The notes under the pieces are model-generated. The model saw only the letters and a list, made by a program, of their open reading frames with translations, was not told the origin of the DNA and made no database searches. Below, piece by piece: positions 6,232 to 13,275 of a stretch of DNA of 16,328 nt (the first letter of the stretch is position 1; each line of letters begins with the position of its first letter). The translations under genes and the position numbers were made by a program. Origin of the DNA: Planctomycetota bacterium (GTDB taxonomy: Bacteria; Planctomycetota; MHYJ01; WSZJ01; JACPWG01); assembly GCA_016220045.1 (NCBI GenBank), contig JACRIP010000342.1:1-16328 (forward strand), given 5' to 3'.

Positions 6232-7170
6232 TCAGGGGTTTCGGGGCGCGCCCGACGCGGGTGGCGGTCCCGCCGTGCCGCCGGCGGGTACCGGCTCCCC
6301 GCGACCGCCTGCCCCGCCCGGTCCGGCAGCCGGCGGTTTCTTCTCGCCCCCCCCTGCCTCCAGGTGGACCATGTCCCGCGTCCGCAGGATGCCGGTCTCC
6401 TGGCCCTTGCGCAGCTCGACCTGATCGTCGAGGATTTCGTAGATGCGCCAGCCTTCGCGCACCATGTCGTCCTCTTGATAGACGCCGCCGTCGACGACGA
6501 CGAAGGCCTTCCGTTCCCCCCAGGAGATGAACAGTCCGTTCAGCTTGAAGGGCAGCGCCACCGGGTCCTTGCGAATGGCCGGCGCGCCCGCGGCGCCGGT
6601 CGACTCCAGGGTTTTCGCCCGAGGCACGACACCGGTTCGCTTGTCGGAGGCGCTCGCGAAGGAGCCGCCGCGGAGCGGCACGACGGCAGCCGCGCCCGGC
6701 AGGACCGGCGCGGCGGGGCGGCCGAGCGCACCGGTGGCCGACTCGCCGTTGGCCGCCGCCGGCACGGAGTGCGCCACCGCAGCCGCAGCCCCGGCAGCGG
6801 CGTCCGCGTCGGCCGCCGGCTCCACTTTCGGCGCCGGCGTGCTACCCAGCGCTACCATTCCCGCGCCGTCCCCCGCAGGTTCCGGCGCCTCCGTGCCCAC
6901 ATCGTCCCCCTCCCCCGCAGGCCCCGGCGCCGCCGTGCCCGCACCGTCCCCCTCGCCCGCCGCAGCGGGGGAGGGCTGGGGAGAGGGTGTGTCCGCGCCA
7001 CCCACGGCCACCGCCCCCTTCTCCCCCTTCTCCCCCGGCGTCTCCCGTAGCGGCGCCTTCCCCTTTACCCCGGTCTGGTAGCGCGACGCCATCACGCGGT
7101 CCCATGCCACGTACGCGCCGCCCGCCAAGACGAGACACACGACCAGCGCCGTGATGCAACCCTTGGACAT
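6232..7170 (-). CDS. Membrane-anchored protein with Pro/Ala linker and GspB/GspC-like C-terminal domain
   Basis: A 312-residue bitopic protein. Residues 6-23 are a single membrane helix after a four-residue N-terminus, so most of the protein would lie outside the cytoplasm. Residues ~35-200 are a low-complexity Pro/Ala/Gly linker containing 14-residue repeats (72-85, 86-99 and a decayed third copy) and a stretch encoded by a palindromic element (61-74). The compact part is ~205-268, containing LNGLFISWGERKAFVVVDGGV (209-229, given without claiming exact borders), then EDDMVREGWRIYEILDD and VELRKGQETG. This LNG-opening beta-rich layout resembles the C-terminal domains of type II secretion accessory proteins GspB/GspC; that is an inference. 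A Pro-rich tail follows. GAGGAG lies 9 nt before the ATG at 7170. The 752-residue repeat protein is encoded 198 nt downstream on the same strand. No other secretion genes are in the window. Confidence 0.7.
   Translation of the reverse strand: MSKGCITALVVCLVLAGGAYVAWDRVMASRYQTGVKGKAPLRETPGEKGEKGAVAVGGADTPSPQPSPAAAGEGDGAGTAAPGPAGEGDDVGTEAPEPAGDGAGMVALGSTPAPKVEPAADADAAAGAAAAVAHSVPAAANGESATGALGRPAAPVLPGAAAVVPLRGGSFASASDKRTGVVPRAKTLESTGAAGAPAIRKDPVALPFKLNGLFISWGERKAFVVVDGGVYQEDDMVREGWRIYEILDDQVELRKGQETGILRTRDMVHLEAGGGEKKPPAAGPGGAGGRGEPVPAGGTAGPPPASGAPRNP
6874..6957 (-). repeat. Two 42-bp tandem repeats inside the linker coding sequence
   Basis: Two imperfect 42-bp copies encode GEGDGAGTAAPGPA and GEGDDVGTEAPEPA, with a third decayed copy following. 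The repeat length is a multiple of three, so copy number can change without a frameshift. Confidence 0.8.
6949..6990. repeat. Palindromic repetitive element inside coding sequence
   Basis: On the minus strand this reads as the CCCTCTCCCCAGCCCTC type of palindrome that I know as a common dispersed intergenic element in bacterial genomes. CCCTCGCCCGC (6950-6960) pairs with GCGGGGGAGGG (6965-6975) with one mismatch and a 4-nt loop. Here it is read in frame as TPSPQPSPAAAGEG (residues 61-74 of the membrane-anchored protein). Its first bases overlap the 42-bp repeat block. Confidence 0.65.
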
Positions 7171-7240
7171 GGCCGTCGGCTCCTCTCGTCGTCTCCGTGG
7201 GTCAGCTTCGCGCCAGAGGTCGGACTCCGGTCACGCCAGC

Positions 7241-7289
7241 ACCGTTCACCGTTCACCGTTCACTGTCCACCGTCCACTGTCCACCGTCC
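7241..7289 (-). repeat. Tandem heptamer array, ACCGTCC family, 7 units
   Basis: Seven clean 7-mers: three ACCGTTC, then alternating ACTGTCC and ACCGTCC, followed by a partial unit. Same family and orientation as 2745-2821. It lies in the 266-nt divergent interval between the membrane-anchored protein (7170, minus) and the SCP2-like gene (7437, plus). No inverted partner was seen here. Confidence 0.93.
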
Positions 7290-7436
7290 ACCGCCATTCT
7301 GCTCCGCGGCGACCCCACGGTGCAAGTCATTTGCACGGCACGACGCCCGGTCAAATCCCGAATTCCCTTGCGTCGCAGGCAGCACCTCACTTCAATAATC
7401 GGCGTTCTCCGTCTCGCCCCGCAGGAGTTCCCGCAC

Positions 7437-7874
7437 ATGCCCGTCACCTGCATCACTCCCGAGCGCTCCAGCCTGCTCTCCTTCTTCCTGCAAAGTCTGC
7501 TCGGGCGCAAGGCCGCTACGCCCGCGGGGGCGCGCGCGCTCGCCGGCTTCGACCGCCGCATCCTCGTCCGCGCCGGCGAGATGCAGGTCACCCTCGCCTG
7601 CCGCGACGGCGCCATCGAAATCCACCCCGGCGCCGTCTTGCCCTGGGACGCCTCCGTCGGCGGCGACCTGGCCACCATGCTCGGTCTCGGACTCGGCCAC
7701 AACTTCCTGCTCCCGCTCCTCACGGGCCGGCTCTCCTTCAGCGGCAACCCGCTCCCGCTGCTCACGCTGCTGCGCCTTTTCGGCGCGCCCGATCCCGCGC
7801 CGTCGCCCGCCGCCGCGACCGCCACTGCCGCGCCCTCCCTGCCCACTCCTCCCAGTCTTTCCCCGAAGGCCTGA
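7437..7874 (+). CDS. SCP2-like sterol/lipid-binding domain protein
   Basis: A 145-residue protein whose residues ~35-117 resemble the SCP2 sterol-carrier fold, a small hydrophobic-ligand-binding domain. The pattern is a strand pair with a basic turn (VTLACRDGAIEIHPG, 51-65), a SVGGDLATMLGLGLG helix (73-87), then LLTGRLSFSGNPLPLLTLLRLF (94-115, read as two parts) which matches the family's LxGRLxxxGxxxxLLxLxxLF ending. The C-terminal ~28 residues are a Pro/Ala/Ser tail. No signal peptide is evident; a role in presenting a lipid or aromatic ligand in the cytoplasm is inferred. AGGAG (7423-7427) lies 9 nt before the ATG. The flavoenzyme gene starts 3 nt after the stop, so the two are surely co-transcribed. 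Confidence 0.65.
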   Translation: MPVTCITPERSSLLSFFLQSLLGRKAATPAGARALAGFDRRILVRAGEMQVTLACRDGAIEIHPGAVLPWDASVGGDLATMLGLGLGHNFLLPLLTGRLSFSGNPLPLLTLLRLFGAPDPAPSPAAATATAAPSLPTPPSLSPKA

Positions 7875-7877
7875 CGC

Positions 7878-9329
7878 ATGACGACTCCTGCCCGCCCCGC
7901 CGACGCGGCCGCCGCGCTGCTCGCCGCCGCCCTCGGTCCGGACCGCGTGCTCGTCGACTCCGCCACCGTCCGCCAGTACTCCGAGGACATCACCGAAATC
8001 CCCGGGCATCTCCCCGATCTGGTGGTGAAGGCCCGCTCCACGGCCGAAGTCCAGACCGTCCTCTCCATCGCTCACGGCCAGGGCCTGCCGGTGGTTCCGG
8101 TGGTCGCCAACCTCAACATCGGCGGCCTCGCCATTCCCGAGCGCGGCGGCATCGTGCTCGACCTCGCCGCCATGAACCGCATCCTCGAAGTCAACGAGCC
8201 GGACCAGTACATGATCGTGGAGCCCGGCGTTTCGTGGGGCGACGTGCGCGCGAAGCTCGACCGCGATCACCCGCGCCTGCGCTTCGGCTACTCCTTCTCG
8301 CCCCCCCACACCTCGGTCATGACCAACTGCCTCATGGACGGGCTGTGCAATCTCTCGCTCCTGCACGGATCGACCTCCGAGTGGATCAACGGCGTCGAGG
8401 CCGTGCTCGCCGACGGCACGCTCCTGCGCACGGGCGGCGGCGCCTGGAGCCGCTTCTGGTGTACCAACTCGCCCATGCCCGACCTCACCGGCCTCTTCAT
8501 CAATTTCCAGGGCGCGACCGGCGTGGTCACGCGCATGGCCGTCCAGCTCTGGCCGAATCGCCGGCTGCGCCGCCGCCTCTTCGTGCTCGCCTACGATGTC
8601 GACGCCGCCTACGGGTTCGTCAAGTCCCTCATGACCGAGGACGTGTGCGACGATATCGGCGGGGTCACCTGGCCGGTCATCAAGCTGCTCTTCGGGCAGG
8701 CGCGCCCGCTCTTCCGCGACCCGGGTGAACCCCTGGTCGCGCTCTACTTCGACATCACGGCCAACGACGAGCGCCTGATGGCGGCCAAGCGCGCCGTTTT
8801 CGCGGATGCGCTCGCCGCGGCGCGCGCCCGTGGCGGGAGATTCGACGATCCGCTCGACATCGAGGACCTGGTGAAGATCGAGCCGCGCTTCGTGAAGTTC
8901 GCCGACTTCCCGACGCGCTTCGATTTCCTGCTCGACCATCCAGGGGGCGGGCTGACGTGGATCGGCAGCTACGGGCCGACCTCGCAGTGGGAGCAGGGCA
9001 TCCGCGCCGGGATGGCGACGATGGAGAAGCACGGGTTTCCCCCGATCGTGGTTACGCGGCCGATGCGTGGCGGGCATTTCGGCGTGCTGCGGCTGATCAC
9101 GACCTTCGACAAGCGGGACGCGGAGGAGGTCCGGCGCGTGCGCGCGCTCAACGAGGCGCTCGCCGACGTGGTCGTGGAGCACGGGTTCATCCCGTACAAG
9201 ACGCCGGGCTGGGTGGTGAAACGCTACGCGGCGCAGATCGATCCCGGCTTCCTGAAGGTCGCGCGCGCGGTCAAGCACGCGCTCGACCCGAAGGGCATCC
9301 TGAATCCGGGCCGATGGACGCTCGAGTAG
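7878..9329 (+). CDS. FAD-linked oxidase of the VAO/PCMH superfamily
   Basis: A 483-residue flavoenzyme. Residues ~40-230 form a PCMH-type FAD-binding domain: PDLVVKARSTAEVQTVLSIA (46-65), the Gly-rich NIGGLAIPERGGIVLDLAAM (80-99), IVEPGVSWGDVR (113-124), then GVEAVLADGTLLRTGGGAW (172-190) and LFINFQGATGVVTRMAVQLWP (206-226, two adjoining motifs). The remainder is the substrate cap and ends in ALDPKGILNPGRW (468-480), a typical finish. The motif set resembles vanillyl-alcohol oxidase/4-cresol dehydrogenase-like enzymes more than glycolate oxidase GlcD, suggesting a phenolic or other hydroxylated aromatic substrate, but the substrate cannot be read from sequence. The gene starts 3 nt after the SCP2-like gene and its end overlaps the PLP-enzyme gene by 16 nt. 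Confidence 0.85.
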   Translation: MTTPARPADAAAALLAAALGPDRVLVDSATVRQYSEDITEIPGHLPDLVVKARSTAEVQTVLSIAHGQGLPVVPVVANLNIGGLAIPERGGIVLDLAAMNRILEVNEPDQYMIVEPGVSWGDVRAKLDRDHPRLRFGYSFSPPHTSVMTNCLMDGLCNLSLLHGSTSEWINGVEAVLADGTLLRTGGGAWSRFWCTNSPMPDLTGLFINFQGATGVVTRMAVQLWPNRRLRRRLFVLAYDVDAAYGFVKSLMTEDVCDDIGGVTWPVIKLLFGQARPLFRDPGEPLVALYFDITANDERLMAAKRAVFADALAAARARGGRFDDPLDIEDLVKIEPRFVKFADFPTRFDFLLDHPGGGLTWIGSYGPTSQWEQGIRAGMATMEKHGFPPIVVTRPMRGGHFGVLRLITTFDKRDAEEVRRVRALNEALADVVVEHGFIPYKTPGWVVKRYAAQIDPGFLKVARAVKHALDPKGILNPGRWTLE

Positions 9330-10372
9330 GCGGGGCGGCCGCGCTGCCGCTCTTCGCGGCGGCGCCGGGCCTCTCGGCGCGGGTTCCCTGGCTGCCGCTC
9401 GGCGTCTTTCCGACGCCGGTCGAGCGGTGGTCGCGGCTGGGGGCCGCGATCGGGTGCCCGGAGCTGTGGGTCAAGCGCGACGACCGGACCGGGGGCGCGG
9501 GTCACGGCGGGAACAAGGTCCGCAAGCTCGAATTCCTGCTGGCGCGGGCGCGCGCCGAGGGCAAGGGCCGGGTCTTCGTCTACGGCGCGACCGGCTCGAA
9601 CTGGGTGGTGGCGGCGCTCTCCTACGCCCGGGAGCTGGGGCTGGCGCGCGACGTGATGCTCTTCGCGAGCCCGACCCACGCGCATGCCGAGCGCAATCTG
9701 GCGGTCACGCGGGCGCTGGCGGACACGCTGGTGCTGCGCGGGTCGGTGGCGGCGGTGCCGTGGGACGTTGGCCGGGCGCTCTGGCGCGGCGCGGCGACGG
9801 TGCTGCCGATGGGCGGAACGGATGCGGTGTCGACCCTAGGCTACCTGAACGCGGCGCTGGAGCTGGCCGGGCAGGTCCGGCGCGGCGAATGTCCGGAGCC
9901 GGAGTACGTGTTCGTGCCGCTCGGGACGTGCGGGACGGCGGCGGGGCTGGCGGCGGGCTTCCACCTGGCCGGGCTGGCGACCCGGGTGATTGCCGTACGC
10001 ATCACGGGCGGGTTGGTGGCGAATGCGGCGCGCACGTGGCTCCTGGCGGCGCGGGCGCTGACGGAGGCGGCGCGGGGCGGGGCGGCCGTGCCGGGTCCGC
10101 TGGCGCAGACGCGACTGACGGTAGTCGGCGACCAGCTCGGGGCGGGGTATGCGCTGGCGACGCCGGCGGGCGAAGAGGCGACGCGGCTGGCGGCGGAGAC
10201 CGAGGGGGCGGCGCTCGATCCTTCGTATACGGCAAAGACGGTAGCCGCGCTCATCGCGGCGGTCCGGCAGGGCGGGCTCGGGGGCCGGCGCGTGCTTTAC
10301 TGGCTGACCTTGAACTCGGCGCCGCTGCCGGGCGAGCCGCCGGCTCCGGGGGCGGCGGTGAGCGCGCGATAG
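9314..10372 (+). CDS. PLP-dependent ACC deaminase/D-cysteine desulfhydrase family enzyme, divergent active site
   Basis: A 352-residue fold-type II PLP enzyme. GGNKVRKLEFLLA (65-77) supplies the PLP lysine K68, and GTCGTAAG (204-211) is the phosphate-binding loop. Family length is ~330-345, so it is full length. The position equivalent to the catalytic Glu of ACC deaminase (Glu295) is Thr306 in DPSYTAK, which argues against ACC deaminase. Two conserved spots differ: the usual QSNH is GSNW (94-97, Ser95 kept), and the usual C-terminal HTGG is LTLNS (331-335). Substrate is therefore unknown; a divergent amino-acid lyase or isomerase is likely. The ATG at 9314 overlaps the flavoenzyme by 16 nt, indicating translational coupling. 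The last 76 nt overlap the 3' end of the opposite-strand antiporter gene. Confidence 0.8.
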   Translation: MDARVGGAAALPLFAAAPGLSARVPWLPLGVFPTPVERWSRLGAAIGCPELWVKRDDRTGGAGHGGNKVRKLEFLLARARAEGKGRVFVYGATGSNWVVAALSYARELGLARDVMLFASPTHAHAERNLAVTRALADTLVLRGSVAAVPWDVGRALWRGAATVLPMGGTDAVSTLGYLNAALELAGQVRRGECPEPEYVFVPLGTCGTAAGLAAGFHLAGLATRVIAVRITGGLVANAARTWLLAARALTEAARGGAAVPGPLAQTRLTVVGDQLGAGYALATPAGEEATRLAAETEGAALDPSYTAKTVAALIAAVRQGGLGGRRVLYWLTLNSAPLPGEPPAPGAAVSAR

Positions 10373-11652
10373 GCCCGGCAGGCGCGCAACGACACCCAGC
10401 CGCGCAGCAGGATGAAGGGGACGGAGGCGAGGACGAAGCCCGCCGGCGTCACCACGCCGAGCCCCGCGATCAGGAGCAGGGCCGTGCAGGCGTCGCCGAG
10501 GCGAAAGCCGAAGGTATCGACATAGACCTTGGCCGAGTAGATCTCGTTGGCCGAGAGCGGCGTGTAGAGCAGTTCCTTCGCGCTCTGGTGGAGCGAATAG
10601 AAGAGCGCGCCCACGGGAAGCGTAAGTGGAGCGGCGAGCGCAAGGCCGAGGGTCAATCCCAGGACCCCGCCGCCGCCCAGGAGGAGCGCGGTGAGCGCCT
10701 GCATGCCGACCAGCGCCGCCAGACCGGGCAGCGGCCCCCAGCGCCGCGAGAGCGGCGCGACCGCCACCGCCTGGAGCAGAAAGGTCAGTGTGTTCTGGAC
10801 CGCGAAGTACCACCCGAGGAAGGAGGTCTTCTGGTCCTCCGCGGTGATGGCGCGCTTGAGGATGTCCTTGAACTGGAAGTCGAGGAAAGTGCCGGCGAAG
10901 GTGACCAGGACGACGATGGCGCAGATGTCGCGCAGGTAGGGCGACCGCCCGACCGCGCGCAGGCCGTCCCAGCCCGCGTCCCTGCCGTGCGGCTCGCCGC
11001 GGGTCGGGGCAGGCGCGTCCGCTCCCCCGCTCCTCGCCTCCCCGGCGGCGCCCAACCGCGCCGCCACGAGCACGCAGACCCCCTGAAAGCCCGCCGCCAC
11101 GTAGATCAGGTTGACGCTTCCCAGCCGCTCCGCCAGACCGCCCGCCAGCGTCGCCCCGACGATGCTCCCCAGCACCCCGCCGGTCCCCACCGGGCCGTAC
11201 AGGCGCGCCGCCGCCTCGGGTGTAAACAGATCGTTGGCCAGGGACCAGAAGAAATAGACCGCCAGCAGGTTGAAGACGCTCACCCACACCATGAAGAGCT
11301 CGGGTCCATACCGGAGATCAGCACCCAGCCAGGCGCGAAAGCCGAGGAACACCCCCCCGAACACGGCGTACGCCCGGACCGCCAGGGTGCGCTGCGGCCA
11401 GCGCGCCGCCGCGCGATTCACCAGGTAGCCGGCGACGAAGACCACCGCCGCCGTGATCAGGTAGAATGCGGGCAGCTTGTCGATCGGCCGCCGGTGCAGG
11501 AAGAGCGCGTCGCGCACGGGCTTCACGACCAGGTAGCCGCAGAGCACCGAAAAAAAGAGTCCCGCCGCGAGGAGCGCGCGCCGCGCCTCGCCGGCATCGC
11601 GCGCGCGCAGCAGTTTCCACCACCAGCGCCGCGGCGCCGTCACACTTTCCAT
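10297..11652 (-). CDS. ATP/ADP-type nucleotide antiporter (NTP/NDP exchange family)
   Basis: A 451-residue polytopic inner-membrane protein with about 11-12 hydrophobic helices. It carries typical marks of the ATP:ADP antiporter (TlcC/Npt) family: GYLVVKPVRDALFL at 39-52 in the first helix region, FFWSLANDLFTPEAAARLYG followed by a Gly-rich loop near 130-165, and SANEIYSAKVYVDTFGFRLGD near 367-387. In obligate intracellular bacteria these exchange ATP for ADP; free-living bacteria carry homologues of unknown substrate. ATG at 11652 is preferred because GGGGA lies 6 nt upstream; the in-frame GTG at 11658 directly abuts that site. A ~30-residue Ala/Gly/Pro-rich loop (near 205-230) splits the two halves. 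Its 3' end overlaps the PLP gene tail to tail by 76 nt, and it is divergent from the aminopeptidase gene across 139 nt. Confidence 0.87.
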   Translation of the reverse strand: MESVTAPRRWWWKLLRARDAGEARRALLAAGLFFSVLCGYLVVKPVRDALFLHRRPIDKLPAFYLITAAVVFVAGYLVNRAAARWPQRTLAVRAYAVFGGVFLGFRAWLGADLRYGPELFMVWVSVFNLLAVYFFWSLANDLFTPEAAARLYGPVGTGGVLGSIVGATLAGGLAERLGSVNLIYVAAGFQGVCVLVAARLGAAGEARSGGADAPAPTRGEPHGRDAGWDGLRAVGRSPYLRDICAIVVLVTFAGTFLDFQFKDILKRAITAEDQKTSFLGWYFAVQNTLTFLLQAVAVAPLSRRWGPLPGLAALVGMQALTALLLGGGGVLGLTLGLALAAPLTLPVGALFYSLHQSAKELLYTPLSANEIYSAKVYVDTFGFRLGDACTALLLIAGLGVVTPAGFVLASVPFILLRGWVSLRACRAYRALTAAPGAGGSPGSGAEFKVSQ

Positions 11653-11678
11653 CTTCACTCCCCGCGCGCGCGTTTCGG

Positions 11679-11707
11679 TTGCGGACGCCCGCCTTCTCTG
11701 CTACTCT
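11679..11707 (+). promoter_or_regulatory. Putative promoter of the Xaa-Pro aminopeptidase gene
   Basis: TTGCGG (11679-11684), 17-nt spacer, TACTCT (11702-11707), with TGC (11699-11701) directly before it as an extended -10. It lies 84 nt before the start codon and matches the architecture at 2926-2954. Prediction from sequence only. Confidence 0.5.
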
Positions 11708-11791
11708 TGCCGCTTCCGATCCGCTCGGTTCCGTGTCTTCCTCGGCCGTCTACCGTCCCCTTCCCGGTCGCACAAGAGGTCGCATCCCGCC

Positions 11792-13108
11792 ATGTTCACC
11801 GCCCGCCGCGCCCGTTTCCTCGAGCAGATCCCCGGCGCAGTCGCCGTCTTTCCGGCGGCCCACCTGGCCACGCGCTCGAACGACTCCGAATTCGATTTCC
11901 GCCAGGACAGCGATTTCTGGTACCTCACCGGCTTCGACGAGCCCGAAGCGGTCGCCGTGCTGCTCGCGACGCCGCCGCGCCCGCGCTTCGTGCTCTTCGT
12001 GCGCCGCCGCGATCCCAAGCAGGAAGTCTGGAACGGCTACCGCGCGGGCACCCAGGGCGCCATCAAGCGCTTCGGCGCCGATGCGGCCTATCCGATCGAT
12101 CAGCTCGACAAGGTCCTCCCGCGGCTGCTGCGCGACGCCGACCGGCTCTACTTCCGGCTCGGCCACGATGCCGCCATGGACCGCAAGGTCCTCGGCGCGC
12201 TCGAGCGCATCCGGCGCACCGAACGCCAGGGGCACGCCGCCCCGGCGGCGATCCACGATCCGTGCGAAGTGCTCCATCAGATGCGGCTGGTCAAAACCCC
12301 TGAGGAGCTGGCGCACCTGCGGCGCGCCACCGACATCACCTGCGCGGGCCATCGCGCCGCGCTGCGTGCCGCGCGCCCCGGCCAGCACGAGTACCAGCTC
12401 GAGGCCGAGGTCGAGTACGTGTTCGCGCGGCTGGGCGCGCAGAGTCCGGGCTATTCCTCGATCGTGGGCTCGGGACCGAACGCCACGATTCTACACTACA
12501 GCACGAACCGACGGAAGATGGAGGAAGGGGAGCTGGTCCTGATCGACGCCGGCGCGGAGGTGGACGGCTACACCGGCGACGTGACGCGCACCTTCCCGGT
12601 CGGGCGGCGCTTCTCGCGCGCCCAACGCGCGGTCTACGCCGAAGTCCTGCATGCGCAGCAGGAGGTCATCGCCGGGATCAAGCCGGGCATGGAGTGGAAC
12701 CGGATCCATGAACGGACGTGCGAGCTGCTCACCGAGAGCCTGCTCAAGCTCAAGCTGCTCAAGGGCCGGGCGAAAACGCTGGTGAAGAAGAAGGCCTATC
12801 GCAAGTTCTACATGCACGGCACCAGCCACTGGCTGGGGATGGACGTGCACGACGTGGGGCACTACCGTCGCCGCAAGGACTGGACGAAGCTGGAACCGGG
12901 GCTGGTATTGACGATCGAGCCGGGGATCTACATTGCGCCGGATGCGAAGGGCGTCCCGCCGGCGTTGCGCGGGATCGGCGTGCGCATCGAGGACGACATC
13001 CTGGTAACGCCCGAGGGGCACGAGAACTTGACCGCCGGGGTTGCGAAGGAGATCGACGAGATCGAGGAGATTCGCGGCCGCGCGCTGGGGCGGGCCGCCG
13101 CGGGGTAG
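11792..13108 (+). CDS. pepP: Xaa-Pro aminopeptidase (aminopeptidase P, M24 family)
   Basis: A 438-residue cytoplasmic metallopeptidase that removes an N-terminal residue preceding proline. The N-terminal domain (1-~165) includes DFRQDSDFWYLTGF (35-48), a family hallmark. The catalytic pita-bread domain holds all five metal ligands: D252 in IDAGAE, D263 in TGDVTRTF, H346 in MHGTSHWLGMDVHDVG, E376 in TIEPGIYI and E400 in GVRIEDDILVT. The catalytic histidines are H235, H342 and H353. These positions track the E. coli enzyme (D260, D271, H354, E383, E406) with a nearly constant offset. AGAGG (11775-11779) lies 12 nt before the ATG, slightly far. The gene has its own promoter-like element and is followed after 12 nt by the decamer array. 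Apparently monocistronic housekeeping function. Confidence 0.96.
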   Translation: MFTARRARFLEQIPGAVAVFPAAHLATRSNDSEFDFRQDSDFWYLTGFDEPEAVAVLLATPPRPRFVLFVRRRDPKQEVWNGYRAGTQGAIKRFGADAAYPIDQLDKVLPRLLRDADRLYFRLGHDAAMDRKVLGALERIRRTERQGHAAPAAIHDPCEVLHQMRLVKTPEELAHLRRATDITCAGHRAALRAARPGQHEYQLEAEVEYVFARLGAQSPGYSSIVGSGPNATILHYSTNRRKMEEGELVLIDAGAEVDGYTGDVTRTFPVGRRFSRAQRAVYAEVLHAQQEVIAGIKPGMEWNRIHERTCELLTESLLKLKLLKGRAKTLVKKKAYRKFYMHGTSHWLGMDVHDVGHYRRRKDWTKLEPGLVLTIEPGIYIAPDAKGVPPALRGIGVRIEDDILVTPEGHENLTAGVAKEIDEIEEIRGRALGRAAAG

Positions 13109-13118
13109 GCTCGCTTGA

Positions 13119-13175
13119 ACGGCGTTCAACGGCGTCTAACGACGTTCAACGACGTTCAACGACGTCAAACGGCGG
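13119..13175 (+). repeat. Decamer array upstream of the FIST gene: ACGRCGT plus 3-nt spacer
   Basis: Five exact ACGRCGT cores start at 13119, 13129, 13139, 13149 and 13159, followed by a sixth with one mismatch (ACGGCGG, 13169-13175). Spacers are TCA, CTA, TCA, TCA, CAA. The core ACGNCGT is self-complementary and the period is 10 bp, about one helical turn. It lies between the aminopeptidase stop (13108) and the FIST start (13276). Confidence 0.93.
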
Positions 13176-13275
13176 TGGGAAGGGTTTGCCGACCACCACG
13201 AAGCTTTCTCGGCCAGCCCCGCTGGGCGCCACGATCTGTCGTCCGATTCCCCGCGCCGCAGCATAGAGGATTGCC

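Noticed and set aside
3616..7050. 1144-codon open frame on the plus strand
   Set aside because: Arg/Pro-rich shadow of the two minus-strand genes. The minus strand has ribosome sites, a membrane helix and ordered internal repeats; this frame has none and runs through the terminator-distal repeats.
7392..9278. 628-codon open frame on the minus strand
   Set aside because: Antisense shadow of the SCP2-like and flavoenzyme genes, caused by high GC and scarce stop codons.
9314..10372. ACC deaminase as a specific name
   Set aside because: The diagnostic Glu after the conserved Tyr is Thr, and two further active-site motifs differ, so only the superfamily can be stated.
9427..12303. 958-codon open frame on the plus strand
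   Set aside because: Antisense and out-of-frame reading across the PLP enzyme, antiporter and aminopeptidase genes, all recognisable by motif.
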